64,000 bases of DNA from Saccharospirillaceae bacterium (GCA_022448365.1 JAKVCS010000005.1:62001-126000); one strand, 5' to 3'. Positions 25,162-36,158 are shown, numbered from the stretch's first letter. Numbers and translations: made by a program. Notes: a model not told the origin generated them from the letters alone.

Positions 25162-26976
25162 ATGTGTGGTATCGTTGGCGCAGTTGCGCAAAGGGATGTC
25201 GTTCAGATTTTATTAGAAGGCCTGAAGCGCCTGGAATACCGCGGTTATGACTCGGCCGGTGTTGCCGTTATCGGCGGCCAGGAACAGCTGGGGCGTCTGC
25301 GACGCTTAGGTAAGGTTCAGGCTCTGGCCGATGCCGTTGCAGAACAGCCACTGCCAGGTGGTACCGGTATCGCCCATACCCGTTGGGCCACCCACGGCGA
25401 ACCGTCTGAAGCCAACGCCCATCCACACGTGTCTGGCGATATTGCGGTGGTACATAACGGCATTATCGAAAACCATGAAACCCTGCGTGATGAATTAAAA
25501 GCTCAGGGTTATGTGTTTACCTCACAAACCGACACCGAAGTAATCGCTCATATGGTTGAGCGCGAACTGCAGAATGCACCGTCACTGCTTGAAGCCGTCA
25601 TGGCGACCCGAACCTTATTGGAAGGCGCCTATGGCATGGTCGTGATCAATCGCAAAGATCCGGAGCGCATGATTGTTGCCCGTTCCGGTTCACCGCTGGT
25701 GATTGGCTATGGTATCGGCGAACATTTTGTCGCTTCCGATCAGTTAGCGCTGTTACCGGTAACCCGCCGCTTTGCCTTCCTGGAAGAAGGTGATGTGGCT
25801 GAGATCACCCGCAACGACGTTCAGGTTTACGATCTGAAGAATCAAGCGGTTGAACGTGAAGTGAAAGAAAGCAACGTTGAACACGATGCCGGTGACAAAG
25901 GTGAGTTCCGTCATTACATGATGAAGGAAATTTACGAACAACCACAGGCCATCGCCAACACACTGGAAGGCCGCCTGGTTGGCGACCAGTTGAATCTTGA
26001 TGCTCTGGGCGATCTGAGCGACATCGAACAGGTACAGATTATTGCGTGTGGCACCTCTTACCATGCTGGTATGACAGCACGCTACTGGATCGAAGAACTG
26101 GCGGGCGTTGCCTGCAGTATCGAAATTGCCTCCGAATTCCGCTATCGCAAATCCGTCGTTCGCCCCAATTCACTGCTGGTCACCATTTCTCAAAGCGGCG
26201 AAACCGCGGACACCCTCGCCGCCCTGCGTCTGGCAAAAGAACTAGGCTTCGCGAAATCGCTGACCATCTGTAACGTACCAGGCTCGTCACTGGTGCGAGA
26301 GTCCGACATGGCTTTGATGACCCGCGCCGGGGCTGAAATTGGCGTGGCTTCGACCAAAGCGTTCACCACCCAACTGGTCGGTTTATTGTTATTAACGGTG
26401 GCACTGGGTCGTGGCCAGGGATTGGATACCGAAGGCGAAAAACGCATCGCGGATGCACTGAAACGCCTGCCGGGTCTGATCGACAAATCGCTGCAAATGA
26501 ATGCCGATATTGAAAAACTGGCGCAGCAGTTTGCTGAAAAGAACCACGCGCTGTTCCTCGGCCGTGGCGATCAATACCCGATCGCAATGGAAGGTGCGCT
26601 TAAGCTGAAAGAGATTTCTTATATTCACGCTGAAGCCTACGCCGCAGGTGAACTGAAGCATGGCCCACTGGCGTTGATCGATGCCGAAATGCCCATTGTT
26701 GTTGTCGCACCCAATAACGATCTGGTTGAAAAGCTGAAATCAAACATTGAAGAAGTACGTGCACGTGGTGGCGAACTCTACGTGTTCGCGGATGAGACAG
26801 CGGATATTCGCCCGGAGAGCAATATGCAGGTGATGGCGGTACCGCATTGCGACGATATTGTTGCCCCGATTTTGTATACCCTGCCGTTGCAGTTGCTGAG
26901 CTACCACGTTGCCGTTATCAAAGGCACCGACGTTGACCAGCCACGCAACCTGGCAAAATCGGTGACGGTGGAGTAA
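25162..26976 (+). CDS. glmS: glutamine--fructose-6-phosphate aminotransferase
   Basis: Makes glucosamine-6-phosphate from fructose-6-phosphate and glutamine, committing carbon to peptidoglycan and LPS. The start at 25162 gives [13 protein letters not shown], exposing Cys2 as the N-terminal glutaminase nucleophile; an upstream in-frame ATG is excluded for that reason. The glutaminase domain (1-240) shows [10 protein letters not shown] and [11 protein letters not shown]. Two SIS domains follow ([40 protein letters not shown]), and the end [13 protein letters not shown] is canonical. No glmS ribozyme is seen in the short 25-bp leader. Confidence 0.97.
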   Translation: MCGIVGAVAQRDVVQILLEGLKRLEYRGYDSAGVAVIGGQEQLGRLRRLGKVQALADAVAEQPLPGGTGIAHTRWATHGEPSEANAHPHVSGDIAVVHNGIIENHETLRDELKAQGYVFTSQTDTEVIAHMVERELQNAPSLLEAVMATRTLLEGAYGMVVINRKDPERMIVARSGSPLVIGYGIGEHFVASDQLALLPVTRRFAFLEEGDVAEITRNDVQVYDLKNQAVEREVKESNVEHDAGDKGEFRHYMMKEIYEQPQAIANTLEGRLVGDQLNLDALGDLSDIEQVQIIACGTSYHAGMTARYWIEELAGVACSIEIASEFRYRKSVVRPNSLLVTISQSGETADTLAALRLAKELGFAKSLTICNVPGSSLVRESDMALMTRAGAEIGVASTKAFTTQLVGLLLLTVALGRGQGLDTEGEKRIADALKRLPGLIDKSLQMNADIEKLAQQFAEKNHALFLGRGDQYPIAMEGALKLKEISYIHAEAYAAGELKHGPLALIDAEMPIVVVAPNNDLVEKLKSNIEEVRARGGELYVFADETADIRPESNMQVMAVPHCDDIVAPILYTLPLQLLSYHVAVIKGTDVDQPRNLAKSVTVE

Positions 26977-27013
26977 CCCTTACACCATACTGGCTCAACA
27001 AGTCTGGCTTTTA

Positions 27014-27043
27014 CCCGTACAATCAGCAGATGATTTGTACGGG
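27014..27043. other. inverted repeat after glmS
   Basis: CCCGTACAA/TTGTACGGG, 9-bp perfect arms with a 12-nt loop. No T-run follows on either strand, so it is not a standard terminator. It ends 7 bp before the lipoprotein start and could mask its ribosome site. Confidence 0.5.
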
Positions 27044-27050
27044 TACCATT

Positions 27051-27719
27051 ATGTTTAATACCAATAATAAGCGCATCACCACCTTTTTTCTGGCCTCTTT
27101 ACTCACCGCTTGTGGCAGCGACTCAGATAAAACGGAGACCATCAGAGTGCCGACTATTCCAGCGAATTTCGGCGCTGAAAACAATCTGGCGATACTCGAA
27201 GGCACATGGCGTCAGGACTGCTCTTCGATATCCGGAAATTTAGCGAAACGCCAGCAGATTGAGTTTGGACAATCCTCCGTTACCCTGACCGTGCTGGATT
27301 ACGACGATGCCAGCTGTTCCGCCACCAACCTCCGAACCCGTAATATTTTTATTGGCTCTTATCAGCTACTTCCCGTGACACAACTTCCAAACACCAATAA
27401 CGACGTTACTCCGTTTGAAGTTATCTATACCCAATCTCTGTCAACGGCATTTACGGAGGGCGAGGTAAAACAGCGGAATAATGCCAGCAGCTGCGATAAG
27501 GAAGATTGGCAAAGCGGTATCGAAGTCGATGTCTCTGACTGGAAGGTCTGCTTCCCCTTATTTGATATCCCGTCCCGTCAGCATATTCGCTTTGTCCGTA
27601 TTGAAGGCATCGCAGATAACAGCCCACGGTTGTTTCTGGATAACCAACTGCAAGGTTACCAGCCAAACGGTTATCCCAAAAAAATGGATATCTCATACTT
27701 CACCCGCGGTGATCTCTGA
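27051..27719 (+). CDS. hypothetical lipoprotein
   Basis: A 222-residue predicted lipoprotein: basic N-terminus NTNNKR, hydrophobic core and lipobox LLTAC. The mature part begins GSDSDKTETI and includes an ILEGTWRQDCSS segment that looks like the start of a small beta-barrel (lipocalin-like) domain, with four further cysteines. No family is recognised. The in-frame ATG at 27030 lies within a hairpin and would spoil the signal peptide, so 27051 is preferred. Confidence 0.65.
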   Translation: MFNTNNKRITTFFLASLLTACGSDSDKTETIRVPTIPANFGAENNLAILEGTWRQDCSSISGNLAKRQQIEFGQSSVTLTVLDYDDASCSATNLRTRNIFIGSYQLLPVTQLPNTNNDVTPFEVIYTQSLSTAFTEGEVKQRNNASSCDKEDWQSGIEVDVSDWKVCFPLFDIPSRQHIRFVRIEGIADNSPRLFLDNQLQGYQPNGYPKKMDISYFTRGDL

Positions 27720-27841
27720 TCGCCGACAAAACGGTTCGCAGCATTTCTGATCCCAGCCCAGCGCTGGTATTATGCCCGGTAATTTTTGATCGACGGCACT
27801 GAGGCTTCACTCCGTGCCGTGTTACCGAATGAAGGAAGTGT

Positions 27842-28783
27842 ATGTCTGCCCCAACAACATTGCGTATTGCCACCCGTAAAAGCCCGCTGGCCATGTGGCA
27901 GGCGGAGCACATCAAAGCTCGTCTCGAAGCCCTGCACACAGGCCTGCAAGTTGAGCTGGTGACCTTCACCACCAAAGGCGACAAAATCCTCGATACACCA
28001 CTGGCCAAAATCGGTGGAAAAGGCCTGTTCGTAAAAGAACTGGAAGTCGCCATGCTGGCGGGTGACGCCGATATCGCCGTACATTCCATGAAAGATGTCC
28101 CGATGGAGTTTCCAGAAGGCCTGGAGCTGGGAGTCATCTGTGAACGCGAAAATCCACACGATGCTTTTGTCTCTAACGCTTATAAGTCGCTTGATGAGTT
28201 GCCGCAGGGAGCAATTGTCGGAACTTCCAGCCTGCGTCGTCAGTGTCAGGTTCAGCAATTACGTCCGGACCTGCAAATCAAAAGCCTGCGTGGCAACGTG
28301 CAGACCCGTTTAGGCAAACTGGATGCAGGCGAGTTTGATGCCATCATACTGGCTGCTGCGGGTCTGCTGCGCATGGAAATGGACGATCGCATCGCCAGCT
28401 TTATTCCCGCCGAACAATCGCTGCCAGCAGGTGGCCAGGGTGCCCTTGGTATCGAATGGCGAGCCAATGACGAAGCGATCCATAATCTGATAAAACCTCT
28501 GGCCCATGCGGCAACCGAAGCCTGTGTGATGGCTGAACGTGCCCTGAATAAACGCCTGCAGGGAGGCTGTCAGGTGCCAATCGCGGCGTTTGCAGAGCTT
28601 GAAGGAGAGCAACTGAGCCTGCGTGGCTTAGTTGGCAGTGTGGATGGCCGGCAAATGCTGACAACACTGCAAAGCGGTGCCAGAGCCGATGCCGAAACGA
28701 TTGGTATTGCAGCCGCAGAACATCTGCTGGAACAGGGTGCTGGTAAGATCCTGGCAGCAGTATACGGGCATGAGGTTAACTGA
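27842..28783 (+). CDS. hemC: porphobilinogen deaminase (hydroxymethylbilane synthase)
   Basis: Assembles four porphobilinogens into hydroxymethylbilane for heme and siroheme. The 313-residue chain has [18 protein letters not shown], the segment [20 protein letters not shown] with the catalytic Asp, [24 protein letters not shown], and the dipyrromethane-cofactor Cys243 in [14 protein letters not shown] leader hairpin (ACGGCAC/GTGCCGT, 27793-27820) and a TATTAT -10-like box precede it. First gene of hemCDXY. Confidence 0.97.
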   Translation: MSAPTTLRIATRKSPLAMWQAEHIKARLEALHTGLQVELVTFTTKGDKILDTPLAKIGGKGLFVKELEVAMLAGDADIAVHSMKDVPMEFPEGLELGVICERENPHDAFVSNAYKSLDELPQGAIVGTSSLRRQCQVQQLRPDLQIKSLRGNVQTRLGKLDAGEFDAIILAAAGLLRMEMDDRIASFIPAEQSLPAGGQGALGIEWRANDEAIHNLIKPLAHAATEACVMAERALNKRLQGGCQVPIAAFAELEGEQLSLRGLVGSVDGRQMLTTLQSGARADAETIGIAAAEHLLEQGAGKILAAVYGHEVN

Positions 28784-28786
28784 TCA

Positions 28787-29554
28787 GTGACTGAGGCAAG
28801 TCGCGGCAAGCGGGTTATCGTCACCCGTCCGGTGGGCCAGGCAGATGAATTGGTTGCAGCCATTGAAGCACTGGATAAATCGCTGGAGATCGTCCACCAG
28901 CCGCTGATTGATATAGTGCCGGTCAGCGATGAGCAAAGTTCAGTTTTGCGCCAGCGCATGCTTGATATTGATCACTATCAGGCGGTGATTGCGATCAGCA
29001 AGAATGCCGCAGAAATTGGTTTGCAGTGGCTCGATAAGTATTGGCCACAGCCGCCGCTATACATTGACTGGTATGGCGTCGGTCCTACCACTGCCGATGA
29101 ACTGAAGCGTGAATTACACCCGGTATTTATGCCGGAGCAGCGTTTTGATAGCGAAGGTTTATTGCAGCTGGACAGAATGCAGCAGGTTGACGGTCAGAGA
29201 ATTCTCATCTGGCGCGGCATTGGTGGGCGCGAAACGCTGGCAACGGAACTGCGCCGGCGCGGTGCCCAGGTGGATTACGCCGAGTTATACGAACGACGTC
29301 AGATCAACTATTCGGCACCGCAGTGGCAACAGGCGCTGAAACATCAGCCGCTGTTATTACTGAGTAGCGGCCAGGCACTGGATATTGTTGAGCAGCAGGT
29401 AGACAATCTGGCTGGCCAGGTTGCAGCCATTCTGGTGCCCAGTGAACGGGTGGCAGCGAAAGCAAAAAATAAAGGTTATAAACAGGTGTTGGTAGCCACC
29501 AGCGCCCGTGATCAGGATGTACTGGCCCAGCTGCGGAACTGGGTTGGTCAGTGA
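28787..29554 (+). CDS. hemD: uroporphyrinogen-III synthase
   Basis: Cyclises hydroxymethylbilane to uroporphyrinogen III. The 255-residue protein belongs to the poorly conserved HemD family: N-terminal VIVTRPVGQADEL, AVIAISKNAAEIG, YGVGPTTADEL, PEQRFDSEGLLQL, IWRGIGGRETLATELRRRG and LLLSSGQALDIV. Start is GTG, 3 bp after the hemC stop, so translation is likely coupled. Its placement between hemC and hemX supports the call. Confidence 0.93.
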   Translation: MTEASRGKRVIVTRPVGQADELVAAIEALDKSLEIVHQPLIDIVPVSDEQSSVLRQRMLDIDHYQAVIAISKNAAEIGLQWLDKYWPQPPLYIDWYGVGPTTADELKRELHPVFMPEQRFDSEGLLQLDRMQQVDGQRILIWRGIGGRETLATELRRRGAQVDYAELYERRQINYSAPQWQQALKHQPLLLLSSGQALDIVEQQVDNLAGQVAAILVPSERVAAKAKNKGYKQVLVATSARDQDVLAQLRNWVGQ

Positions 29555-29608
29555 AGACAAATCCGCACACACGATTCTGACTAACGATCTGTTTAAAGGA
29601 AAACCAGC

Positions 29609-30736
29609 GTGAGCAACGATACACCGATCGATAACCCAAACCCCACGCCAGAAAACAATCAGCCAAAGGCAAACGCTAGCAATAAACCAGCGAAGGCCGA
29701 CACGGCACATCGCCGTGGTCCACACCCATTATCCTGGATCAACCTGGTGCTGATGGTGGGCCTGTTCGCCGTTGCTGGCTACGCCGGTTTCCTCGGTTGG
29801 CAACAGCAGCAAAAGACCAGCGGTGAAGTCGCGGTATTACGTGACCGCCTGGCGCAAGCACAAGCCAAAGCGGATGCCCTGGGGCAGCGCGAGCAGGATC
29901 TGTTGCAACAAGCGCAGAGCCTGACCAAATCAGCCAACAACCTGCAGCAGCAAGTGGCTCACAATACTGAACGCCTTGGCAAACTACCCGGTGCTGAACG
30001 ACAAGACTGGTTATTAGCGGAAGCCGAATATCTGTTACGACTGGCTAATCAGCGCTTACAACTGGAACGCGACTGGGATGGTGCCGTCAGCATGCTAACT
30101 GCCGCGGATAACGTACTACTGGAAACCCGTAACCCGCGTATGAACAGAGTACGCAGTGAAATTGCCCGTGAGTTGCTGGCCCTGCGCGCGGTTCCGGCAA
30201 TCGACAATGTGGGTGCGATCACCCGTCTGCAAGCGATGCAGGAACAGGTTACCAGCCTGCCATGGATGCCAGAAAAACTGGTCCTCGACCCGGTAACAGA
30301 ACAACCAGTGGAAACGCTGGATAAACAAGAGTGGTACTGGCAACTGTGGCATGGCATCCGCGACAGCATCAGCAGCATGGTGCGTATTACCGAACGTGAC
30401 GCGCCCATTGCGGCACCGCTGACGCCCGATCAACAGTACTATCTGCAACAGAATATGAACCTGATGCTGGAGCAGGCTCAGGTAGCGCTGCTGCGCGAGC
30501 AGGCAGAGCTGTATCAGAGCAGTCTGAAGCGTGTCTCCGATTGGCTGGATCAGTATCTGATGATCGAGGATGAACGCACCCGCGCCGCCCGTGCCGCACT
30601 AACGGAGTTGCAAAACTGGGATGTAAATCCAGCGGTTCCGGATATCAGCGAGTCTCTGGTTCAGTTGCGCAAACTGGTGGAGCAACAACGCCGGGGTAGC
30701 GTTGTTTCAAATGCCGCGGAGGAGAACGCCGCATGA
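29609..30736 (+). CDS. hemX: HemX family membrane protein
   Basis: A 375-residue protein often annotated as uroporphyrinogen-III C-methyltransferase, although no methyltransferase motifs are visible. It has a Pro/Asn/Lys-rich cytoplasmic N-terminus (1-45), one transmembrane helix (about 50-70), a Gln/Ala-rich coiled coil (75-125) and the HemX body (LLAEAEYLLRLANQRLQLERD, DGAVSMLTAADNVL). True function is unresolved. GTG start with AAAGGAAA upstream. It overlaps hemY by 4 bp (ATGA). Confidence 0.9.
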   Translation: MSNDTPIDNPNPTPENNQPKANASNKPAKADTAHRRGPHPLSWINLVLMVGLFAVAGYAGFLGWQQQQKTSGEVAVLRDRLAQAQAKADALGQREQDLLQQAQSLTKSANNLQQQVAHNTERLGKLPGAERQDWLLAEAEYLLRLANQRLQLERDWDGAVSMLTAADNVLLETRNPRMNRVRSEIARELLALRAVPAIDNVGAITRLQAMQEQVTSLPWMPEKLVLDPVTEQPVETLDKQEWYWQLWHGIRDSISSMVRITERDAPIAAPLTPDQQYYLQQNMNLMLEQAQVALLREQAELYQSSLKRVSDWLDQYLMIEDERTRAARAALTELQNWDVNPAVPDISESLVQLRKLVEQQRRGSVVSNAAEENAA

Positions 30737-31914
30737 GAATCTGGTTGCTGTTCTTATTAATCACCCTCATCGTTGGTTTATTAATCGGCACCGTGTTCAA
30801 CATCGATTCTGGCTATGTATTGATGAGCTGGGATGTGTTCACCCTAGAGACCAGCCTGTGGTTTTTCCTGCTGATTCTGGCTGCGGCCTCGGCCGCTGTG
30901 TATTTGCTGATTCGTTCCAGCCTGCTGATTATTGGCAGCGACTGGCGCTTTAACGAGTGGCGTCGTCAACGTCGCAGCATTCGTGCTCGTCGCCAGACAA
31001 CCCGCGGCTTCCTGGCTTTAGCACAAGGTCAGTGGCGCCGTGCAGAGCGCCAGTTACGAACCTCAGCAGAAGCGTCAGACACGCCGTTAATTAACTACCT
31101 GGCAGCCGCCCGTGCGGCATATGAGCAGGGCAAACCCGACGCCACCGATGAGCTGTTAAAAGCGGCCAGCCAAAGCACAAAAGGTTCTGAGCTGGCGGTG
31201 GGTATTACCCAGGTCCAGTTATTACAATCACGGGGGCAGAACGAGCAGGCGCTGGCCGTGTTATTACGTCTGCGCCAGCAAAACCCAAAGCATGCCTATG
31301 TGTTGAAGTTGCTGGTAAAAACCTATCAGGACCTGGAAGACTGGGTTGCACTGAACGATTTACTGCCAACCGTTAAGCGAGCATCAAAAATTCCAGCCGA
31401 TAAGTTAAAACAACTGGAAGAGCGTGTTCAGCTGCAACTGCTGGATCGTACGGTAAAAGCGCACGGTATTCGCAGCGTGCAGGAATTAAAATCAACCTTC
31501 CACGACATGCCGCGCAATGCCCGTATTTCCCTGCCCATCGTCAAGCGTTATGTCGAATTGCTGTTAGAGCAAGGGGAAGAAAAACTGGCCGAGCAGGAGT
31601 TGCGTTCAGCAATGTCCAGCGTCTGGCACGATGAGCTGGTGTCCTTATACGGTCGCTTACACGGCGATACCGACAAGCAGTTGTTGTTTGCCGAGCACCA
31701 GCTGACAGAGCGACCGAACGATCCGATGCTATTGCTGGCATTGGGTCGTCTGGCGCTGCGTCAGCATAATCTGGAAAAAGCCCGTGAATATCTGAAAACC
31801 GGTCTGAAAATCAAAGGCATGCCAGAACTGCATGCCGCGATGGGCAAAGTGCTACTGGCCGAAGGCGAAGAAACTCTGGCTTGTGAACATTTTCAGCTGG
31901 CATTGGAGCGGTAA
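30733..31914 (+). CDS. hemY: HemY family TPR membrane protein
   Basis: A 393-residue inner-membrane protein of the proteobacterial HemY family, not the protoporphyrinogen oxidase of the same name. Two N-terminal membrane helices (about 3-21 and 40-62) are followed by TPR-like helical repeats, for example LALAQGQWRRAERQLRTSAEAS and LALGRLALRQHNLEKAREYL. It probably scaffolds late heme-synthesis steps. The start overlaps the hemX stop (ATGA). Last gene of the operon. Confidence 0.91.
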   Translation: MRIWLLFLLITLIVGLLIGTVFNIDSGYVLMSWDVFTLETSLWFFLLILAAASAAVYLLIRSSLLIIGSDWRFNEWRRQRRSIRARRQTTRGFLALAQGQWRRAERQLRTSAEASDTPLINYLAAARAAYEQGKPDATDELLKAASQSTKGSELAVGITQVQLLQSRGQNEQALAVLLRLRQQNPKHAYVLKLLVKTYQDLEDWVALNDLLPTVKRASKIPADKLKQLEERVQLQLLDRTVKAHGIRSVQELKSTFHDMPRNARISLPIVKRYVELLLEQGEEKLAEQELRSAMSSVWHDELVSLYGRLHGDTDKQLLFAEHQLTERPNDPMLLLALGRLALRQHNLEKAREYLKTGLKIKGMPELHAAMGKVLLAEGEETLACEHFQLALER

Positions 31915-31932
31915 GGGTTAAACGTCCCGGAT

Positions 31933-31958
31933 TAAAAAAGCCCGCAGAGCGCGGGCTT
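31933..31958. terminator. terminator between hemY and the ferredoxin reductase gene
   Basis: GCCCGC/GCGGGC stem (31940-31945 and 31951-31956) with a 5-nt loop. On the minus strand it is followed by a six-T run, so it chiefly serves the reductase-ubiD transcript. On the plus strand only TTAAAAA follows. Confidence 0.8.
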
Positions 31959-31971
31959 AAAAACGCATGAT

Positions 31972-33015
31972 CTATTCAGGTCTGGGGGCGTAAGCAAACA
32001 CATCGGAATGCATATTGGCCTGTGTTAAGCCGAGTTTTTCCAACTGATCGAGTGTGCCGTAAACCATATTTGGTGAACCACAGGCAAACATCTGTACCTG
32101 ACTTAAGTCATCAAAATCTTCGTGAATCACCTGATAAATCCAACCTGCGCGGCCATTCCAGTCATCTGCGTGTTGTTCGATGATTGGGTGATAGTGAAAA
32201 TTCTCGAAGTCACGTGCCCATTGCTGCGGTAAATCACTGAGATAAAACCCAATCGCTGCCCGATTAGACCAGTACAGGTGAATTTCTTGTTTTGGGTTAA
32301 GGGCCAGAGCGCCTTCAATCAGTGCTTTCATCTGGGAAAAACCACTGCCTGCGGCCACCATTAACAACGGCTGTTCTTTATGTCCGTCGAGGAAAGCCTG
32401 ATTCAACAGGCAATCGCCACCGGGCAAGGTCGCACGAACCACCACCGCATTCTGCAGAAACTTCACCACGGCTTCTGCCGTTGGGCTGTTAGCTGCAATG
32501 TGTAATTCCAGACGACGACTGTCACCGCCAGTGATCGCACCCGGCGCCGATGCAATGGAGTACGGAAACTGTTTTGACTCGGCATGTTCATCTTCGACCT
32601 GCAGCATCAGGTACTGGCCGGGCCAATAATCGAACTTTTTACCCGCCGGAGCCATCAGCTCAACGCGGTAGATGTTGTCGGCCATTAACGTCACCGACGG
32701 AACCTGACAAGCCAGGGTCACTTCCGTTTTGTGATTAGGCGCAAAAACATCGTTCATAATAATCTCTATATCTGTCTTAGGTTTAGCGACACAGCATAAT
32801 ACCTGATTATCCTGCTCAAGTATGGACTGCCCCAGGGAATTGCCGAAATCAAACTCACCCGACTGGCGATCGCCCTGGCAAATATGGCAGATGCCGTTCT
32901 CACAGCTCACCGGTACAATCACCCCTTGGCGTAACGCGGCATCGGCGATGGCTTCGTCTTCGCGACATAAAACGGTGACGCCGTTTGGCTGGAAAGTGAC
33001 CTTGTGGGTTTTCAT
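31972..33015 (-). CDS. 2Fe-2S ferredoxin-NAD(P)H reductase (AscD-like)
   Basis: A 347-residue modular electron-transfer flavoprotein. N-terminal plant-type ferredoxin domain with CENGICHIC (C-x4-C-x2-C, about residues 38-46) and the fourth Cys in [10 protein letters not shown]. The FAD domain follows ([11 protein letters not shown]), then the NAD(P)H domain ([33 protein letters not shown]). Such proteins are often annotated CDP-6-deoxy-glucoseen reductase, but neighbouring ubiD suggests a role in ubiquinone or prenyl-FMN redox chemistry. It overlaps the ubiD stop by 4 bp. Confidence 0.88.
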   Translation of the reverse strand: MKTHKVTFQPNGVTVLCREDEAIADAALRQGVIVPVSCENGICHICQGDRQSGEFDFGNSLGQSILEQDNQVLCCVAKPKTDIEIIMNDVFAPNHKTEVTLACQVPSVTLMADNIYRVELMAPAGKKFDYWPGQYLMLQVEDEHAESKQFPYSIASAPGAITGGDSRRLELHIAANSPTAEAVVKFLQNAVVVRATLPGGDCLLNQAFLDGHKEQPLLMVAAGSGFSQMKALIEGALALNPKQEIHLYWSNRAAIGFYLSDLPQQWARDFENFHYHPIIEQHADDWNGRAGWIYQVIHEDFDDLSQVQMFACGSPNMVYGTLDQLEKLGLTQANMHSDVFAYAPRPE

Positions 33016-34478
33016 CCGAGCCCAAGCTCATCCCAAATGGCATCCACCTTCTCTTTCACTTCCTGATCCATCACAATCGGCGTGCCCCACTCGCGGTCGG
33101 TTTCACCAGGCCATTTATTGGTTGCATCCATCCCCATCTTCGAACCTAAGCCCGATACCGGCGACGCAAAATCGAGGTAATCGATCGGCGTATTTTCAAT
33201 CATGGTGGTATCACGCGCCGGGTCCATACGGGTAGTAATCGCCCACATCACATCTTCCCAATTGCGGGTATCCACATCGTCGTCCACCACAATCACAAAC
33301 TTGGTGTACATAAACTGACGCAAGAACGACCAGACCCCCATCATCACCCGCTTGGCATGACCCGGGTACTGCTTCTTCATGCTCACCACGGCCATACGGT
33401 ATGAACAACCTTCCGGTGGCAGATAAAAATCAACAATCTCCGGAAATTGCTTCTGCAGAATGGGCACAAACACCTCGTTCAGTGCCACACCAAGAATGGC
33501 TGGCTCATCCGGTGGACGACCGGTGTAAGTACTGTGATAAATCGGATCTTTGCGATGAGTAATGCGTTCAACCGTAAATACCGGAAACTCATCCACTTCG
33601 TTGTAATAACCTGTGTGGTCACCGAAGGGGCCTTCCGGCGCCATTTCTCCGGGATGAAGAACACCTTCAAGAACAATCTCAGCCGAAGCCGGCACCAGCA
33701 GATCATTCCCGATGCTTTTCACCAGTTCGGTTTTGCTGTCGCGCAATAAACCAGCGAAGGCGTATTCGCTTAAGGTATCGGGAACCGGCGTTACAGCTCC
33801 GAGAATGGTCGCCGGGTCGGCACCCAGAGCAACCGTCACCGGGAAAGGTTCACCCGGACGCTCCTGTTGCCACTCACGGAAATCCAACGCGCCGCCACGA
33901 TGACTTAACCAACGCATAATCAACTTGTTTTTACCGATTACCTGCTGGCGATAAATACCCAGGTTATGACGGTCTTTATGCGGGCCTTTGGTAATCACCA
34001 ATGGCCAGGTAATCAGCGGCGCAGCATCACCAGGCCAGCAATGTTGTACCGGGATTTTACTCAGATCGACATCATCGCCTTCCAGCACAACCTGCTGACA
34101 GGGTGCGTTTTTGATTTGCTTCGGCCCCATGCTCAGAACCTTTTTGAAAATCGGCAGCTTTGCCCAGGCGTCTTTCATGCCTTTGGGTGGCTCAGGTTCT
34201 TTAAGAAACGCCAGCAGCTTGCCCACTTCGCGTAACGCTTCGACGGAGTCTTCACCCATGCCCATTGCCACCCGTTCTGGTGTACCAAACAGGTTGGCCA
34301 GCACCGGCATATCGTGGCCTTTTGGGTTCTCGAACAATAACGCCGGGCCTTTGGCACGGAGCACACGATCGGAGATTTCAGTCATCTCCAGATAAGTATC
34401 CACCGGGTAGCTGATGCGTTTCAGCTCACCGCGTTTTTCCAGCATTTTGATAAAGTCGCGCAGATCTTTGTATTTCAC
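33012..34478 (-). CDS. ubiD: 4-hydroxy-3-polyprenylbenzoate decarboxylase
   Basis: Prenylated-FMN-dependent decarboxylase of ubiquinone biosynthesis. The 488-residue chain opens [22 protein letters not shown] and shows the conserved [72 protein letters not shown] in pieces, including the [11 protein letters not shown] cofactor/active-site region, and [17 protein letters not shown]. Its flavin prenyltransferase partner UbiX is not in the window. First gene of a two-gene minus-strand operon. Confidence 0.96.
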   Translation of the reverse strand: MKYKDLRDFIKMLEKRGELKRISYPVDTYLEMTEISDRVLRAKGPALLFENPKGHDMPVLANLFGTPERVAMGMGEDSVEALREVGKLLAFLKEPEPPKGMKDAWAKLPIFKKVLSMGPKQIKNAPCQQVVLEGDDVDLSKIPVQHCWPGDAAPLITWPLVITKGPHKDRHNLGIYRQQVIGKNKLIMRWLSHRGGALDFREWQQERPGEPFPVTVALGADPATILGAVTPVPDTLSEYAFAGLLRDSKTELVKSIGNDLLVPASAEIVLEGVLHPGEMAPEGPFGDHTGYYNEVDEFPVFTVERITHRKDPIYHSTYTGRPPDEPAILGVALNEVFVPILQKQFPEIVDFYLPPEGCSYRMAVVSMKKQYPGHAKRVMMGVWSFLRQFMYTKFVIVVDDDVDTRNWEDVMWAITTRMDPARDTTMIENTPIDYLDFASPVSGLGSKMGMDATNKWPGETDREWGTPIVMDQEVKEKVDAIWDELGLG

Positions 34479-34534
34479 TGCCTGCCTCTTATGTCTGATC
34501 CGGTTTTTCGCTGCCGCATTCTAACAGCTTCCGA

Positions 34535-34563
34535 CTGGCTAGGCTGTATAACTGCTGTATAAT
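34535..34563 (+). promoter_or_regulatory. candidate promoter of the DUF423 gene
   Basis: A perfect TATAAT (34558-34563) with a weak -35 CTGGCT 17 bp upstream, about 37 bp before the start codon. A near-copy CTGTATAA just upstream (34544-34551) could be a second -10. Confidence 0.45.
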
Positions 34564-34600
34564 CAGCGGCTTTCTGTGTTCCCCGGTTAAAACACCCTTT

Positions 34601-35005
34601 ATGCAAGCACGAGCTACTCTGATTTCTGCTGCCATCGCTGGTTTTAGCGGCGTTGCTCTGGGCGCGTTTGGTGCTCATGGCCTGAAGACTGTGTTATCGG
34701 CCAAGATGCTGACCGTCTGGCAAACCGCCGTGCAGTATCATCTGGTACACGGCGCAGTGCTGCTAGCACTGGCAATTGCGCTGATGGCGTTGCCGAAAAG
34801 CGATATAAAGATCTGGCTGCAACGCTCATCTACCATGATGCTGGCGGGTCTTCTGCTATTCAGTGGCAGCTTGTATCTGTTGGCGCTGACGGACATCCGG
34901 TCGCTGGGGATGATTACCCCGATTGGTGGCCTCAGCTGGTTAATTGCCTGGGGGCTGATTGCGGTCGCTGCGTTTAAAATGCCAGTAAGCCATAACGAAC
35001 ATTAA
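34601..35005 (+). CDS. DUF423 family membrane protein (YgdD-like)
   Basis: A 134-residue integral membrane protein with four predicted helices. The DUF423 hallmark is near the N-terminus (IAGFSGVALGAFGAHGLK), then WQTAVQYHLVHGAVLLALA, LLLFSGSLYLLAL and ITPIGGLSWLIAWGLI. Function is not known for any member. It is divergent from ubiD and lies 37 bp before trmB. Confidence 0.9.
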   Translation: MQARATLISAAIAGFSGVALGAFGAHGLKTVLSAKMLTVWQTAVQYHLVHGAVLLALAIALMALPKSDIKIWLQRSSTMMLAGLLLFSGSLYLLALTDIRSLGMITPIGGLSWLIAWGLIAVAAFKMPVSHNEH

Positions 35006-35042
35006 TTGAATTAAATTTCGACACCTGTACCCGAGAACTACC

Positions 35043-35819
35043 GTGACTGAAGAAAACCAGAACAACGATCTTCCACAAGAAGAAAGCACCTCTGCGGAAA
35101 ACGAAGCAGCCCTGAGCCAGGAAGGTAAACCAGAAGGCAAAAAAGAATACCGCCGTGGTATTAAAAGCTTTGTTATTCGCGCCGGTCGCTTAACCAAAGG
35201 CCAGGAAGGTGCCTTGGAGCGCCAGTGGCCCATCATGGGCATGGAGCTGGAAGACGGTCCGATTGATCCCAAAGCCGTATTCGGCCGTGATGGTCATGTC
35301 GTCGTAGAAATTGGTTACGGTATGGGCCAGTCATTAGTTCAGATGGCACAAGCCGCACCAGAAAAAGACTTTATTGGTGTTGAAGTGCACCTGCCTGGCG
35401 TTGGCTCATTACTGAATCACGCGGAAGAAGCCGGTGTTACCAACCTGCGTACTTATAAAGATGACGCCATTGAAGTGCTGAAGCTGATTCCGGATAACAG
35501 CATCGATACCGTGCAGTTATTCTTTCCGGACCCATGGCACAAGAAGAAGCATCACAAGCGCCGTATAGTGAATGCCGAGTTCGCCCAGACCCTGCGTCGC
35601 ATCTTAAAGCCGGGTGGCATCTTCCATATGGCCACCGACTGGCAGCCCTACAGCGAACATATGCTGGAAGTGATGGACGTGGCTGAAGGTTACGAAAACA
35701 TTGCAGGCAAAGGTCAGTGTGTTGACCGTCCGGATCATCGTCCGTACACCAAGTTTGAAAAACGCGGTGAGCGTAAAGGACACGGTGTTTGGGATATTAT
35801 GTACCGCAAAGTCAGCTAA
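35043..35819 (+). CDS. trmB: tRNA (guanine-N7-)-methyltransferase
   Basis: SAM-dependent formation of m7G46 in tRNA. The 258-residue chain has an acidic, poorly conserved N-terminus, then [18 protein letters not shown], the SAM motif [31 protein letters not shown], and the catalytic segment [20 protein letters not shown]. The ending [19 protein letters not shown] is typical. Start is GTG. Likely cotranscribed with the DUF423 gene. Confidence 0.96.
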   Translation: MTEENQNNDLPQEESTSAENEAALSQEGKPEGKKEYRRGIKSFVIRAGRLTKGQEGALERQWPIMGMELEDGPIDPKAVFGRDGHVVVEIGYGMGQSLVQMAQAAPEKDFIGVEVHLPGVGSLLNHAEEAGVTNLRTYKDDAIEVLKLIPDNSIDTVQLFFPDPWHKKKHHKRRIVNAEFAQTLRRILKPGGIFHMATDWQPYSEHMLEVMDVAEGYENIAGKGQCVDRPDHRPYTKFEKRGERKGHGVWDIMYRKVS

Positions 35820-35864
35820 GGCTGAATTAATTATAATTCTATAAATTAAAATCAGAGCAGAAAC

Positions 35865-36158
35865 ATGCAAAAGAAAGATAAAGAAAAAGTATTTGGCGGT
35901 GATTGGACTGAAGAACAACTGCGCGCATTTATCGACGTAGAAAGCCACGATGGTACCGAGGTCGACTACACCGCAGTCATCCGTGCATACCGTCATATGG
36001 TTCCGGCAACCTTCCAGCAATACATTAATCTGTTTGTTGCAGAGGGCCATAACCTGAACGCAAAAAACCTGGACGGCAACAGCCTGCTGACAACTATATC
36101 AAGTCACGTTCAGGGGGCTGAATACGCAGAGATTTTAAAAGCAGCTGGAGCTGAGTAA
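35865..36158 (+). CDS. small cytoplasmic protein, PA4642-like
   Basis: A 97-residue protein with no signal peptide: KDKEKVFGGDWTEEQLRAFI, then an ankyrin-like segment FVAEGHNLNAKNLDGNSLLT and a C-terminus AEYAEILKAAGAE. It resembles the PA4642 family of pseudomonad hypothetical proteins, recalled from memory. The GHNLNAKNLDGNSLL segment has the look of a single ankyrin repeat. Function unknown. Follows trmB by 45 bp and ends near a hairpin. Confidence 0.72.
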   Translation: MQKKDKEKVFGGDWTEEQLRAFIDVESHDGTEVDYTAVIRAYRHMVPATFQQYINLFVAEGHNLNAKNLDGNSLLTTISSHVQGAEYAEILKAAGAE

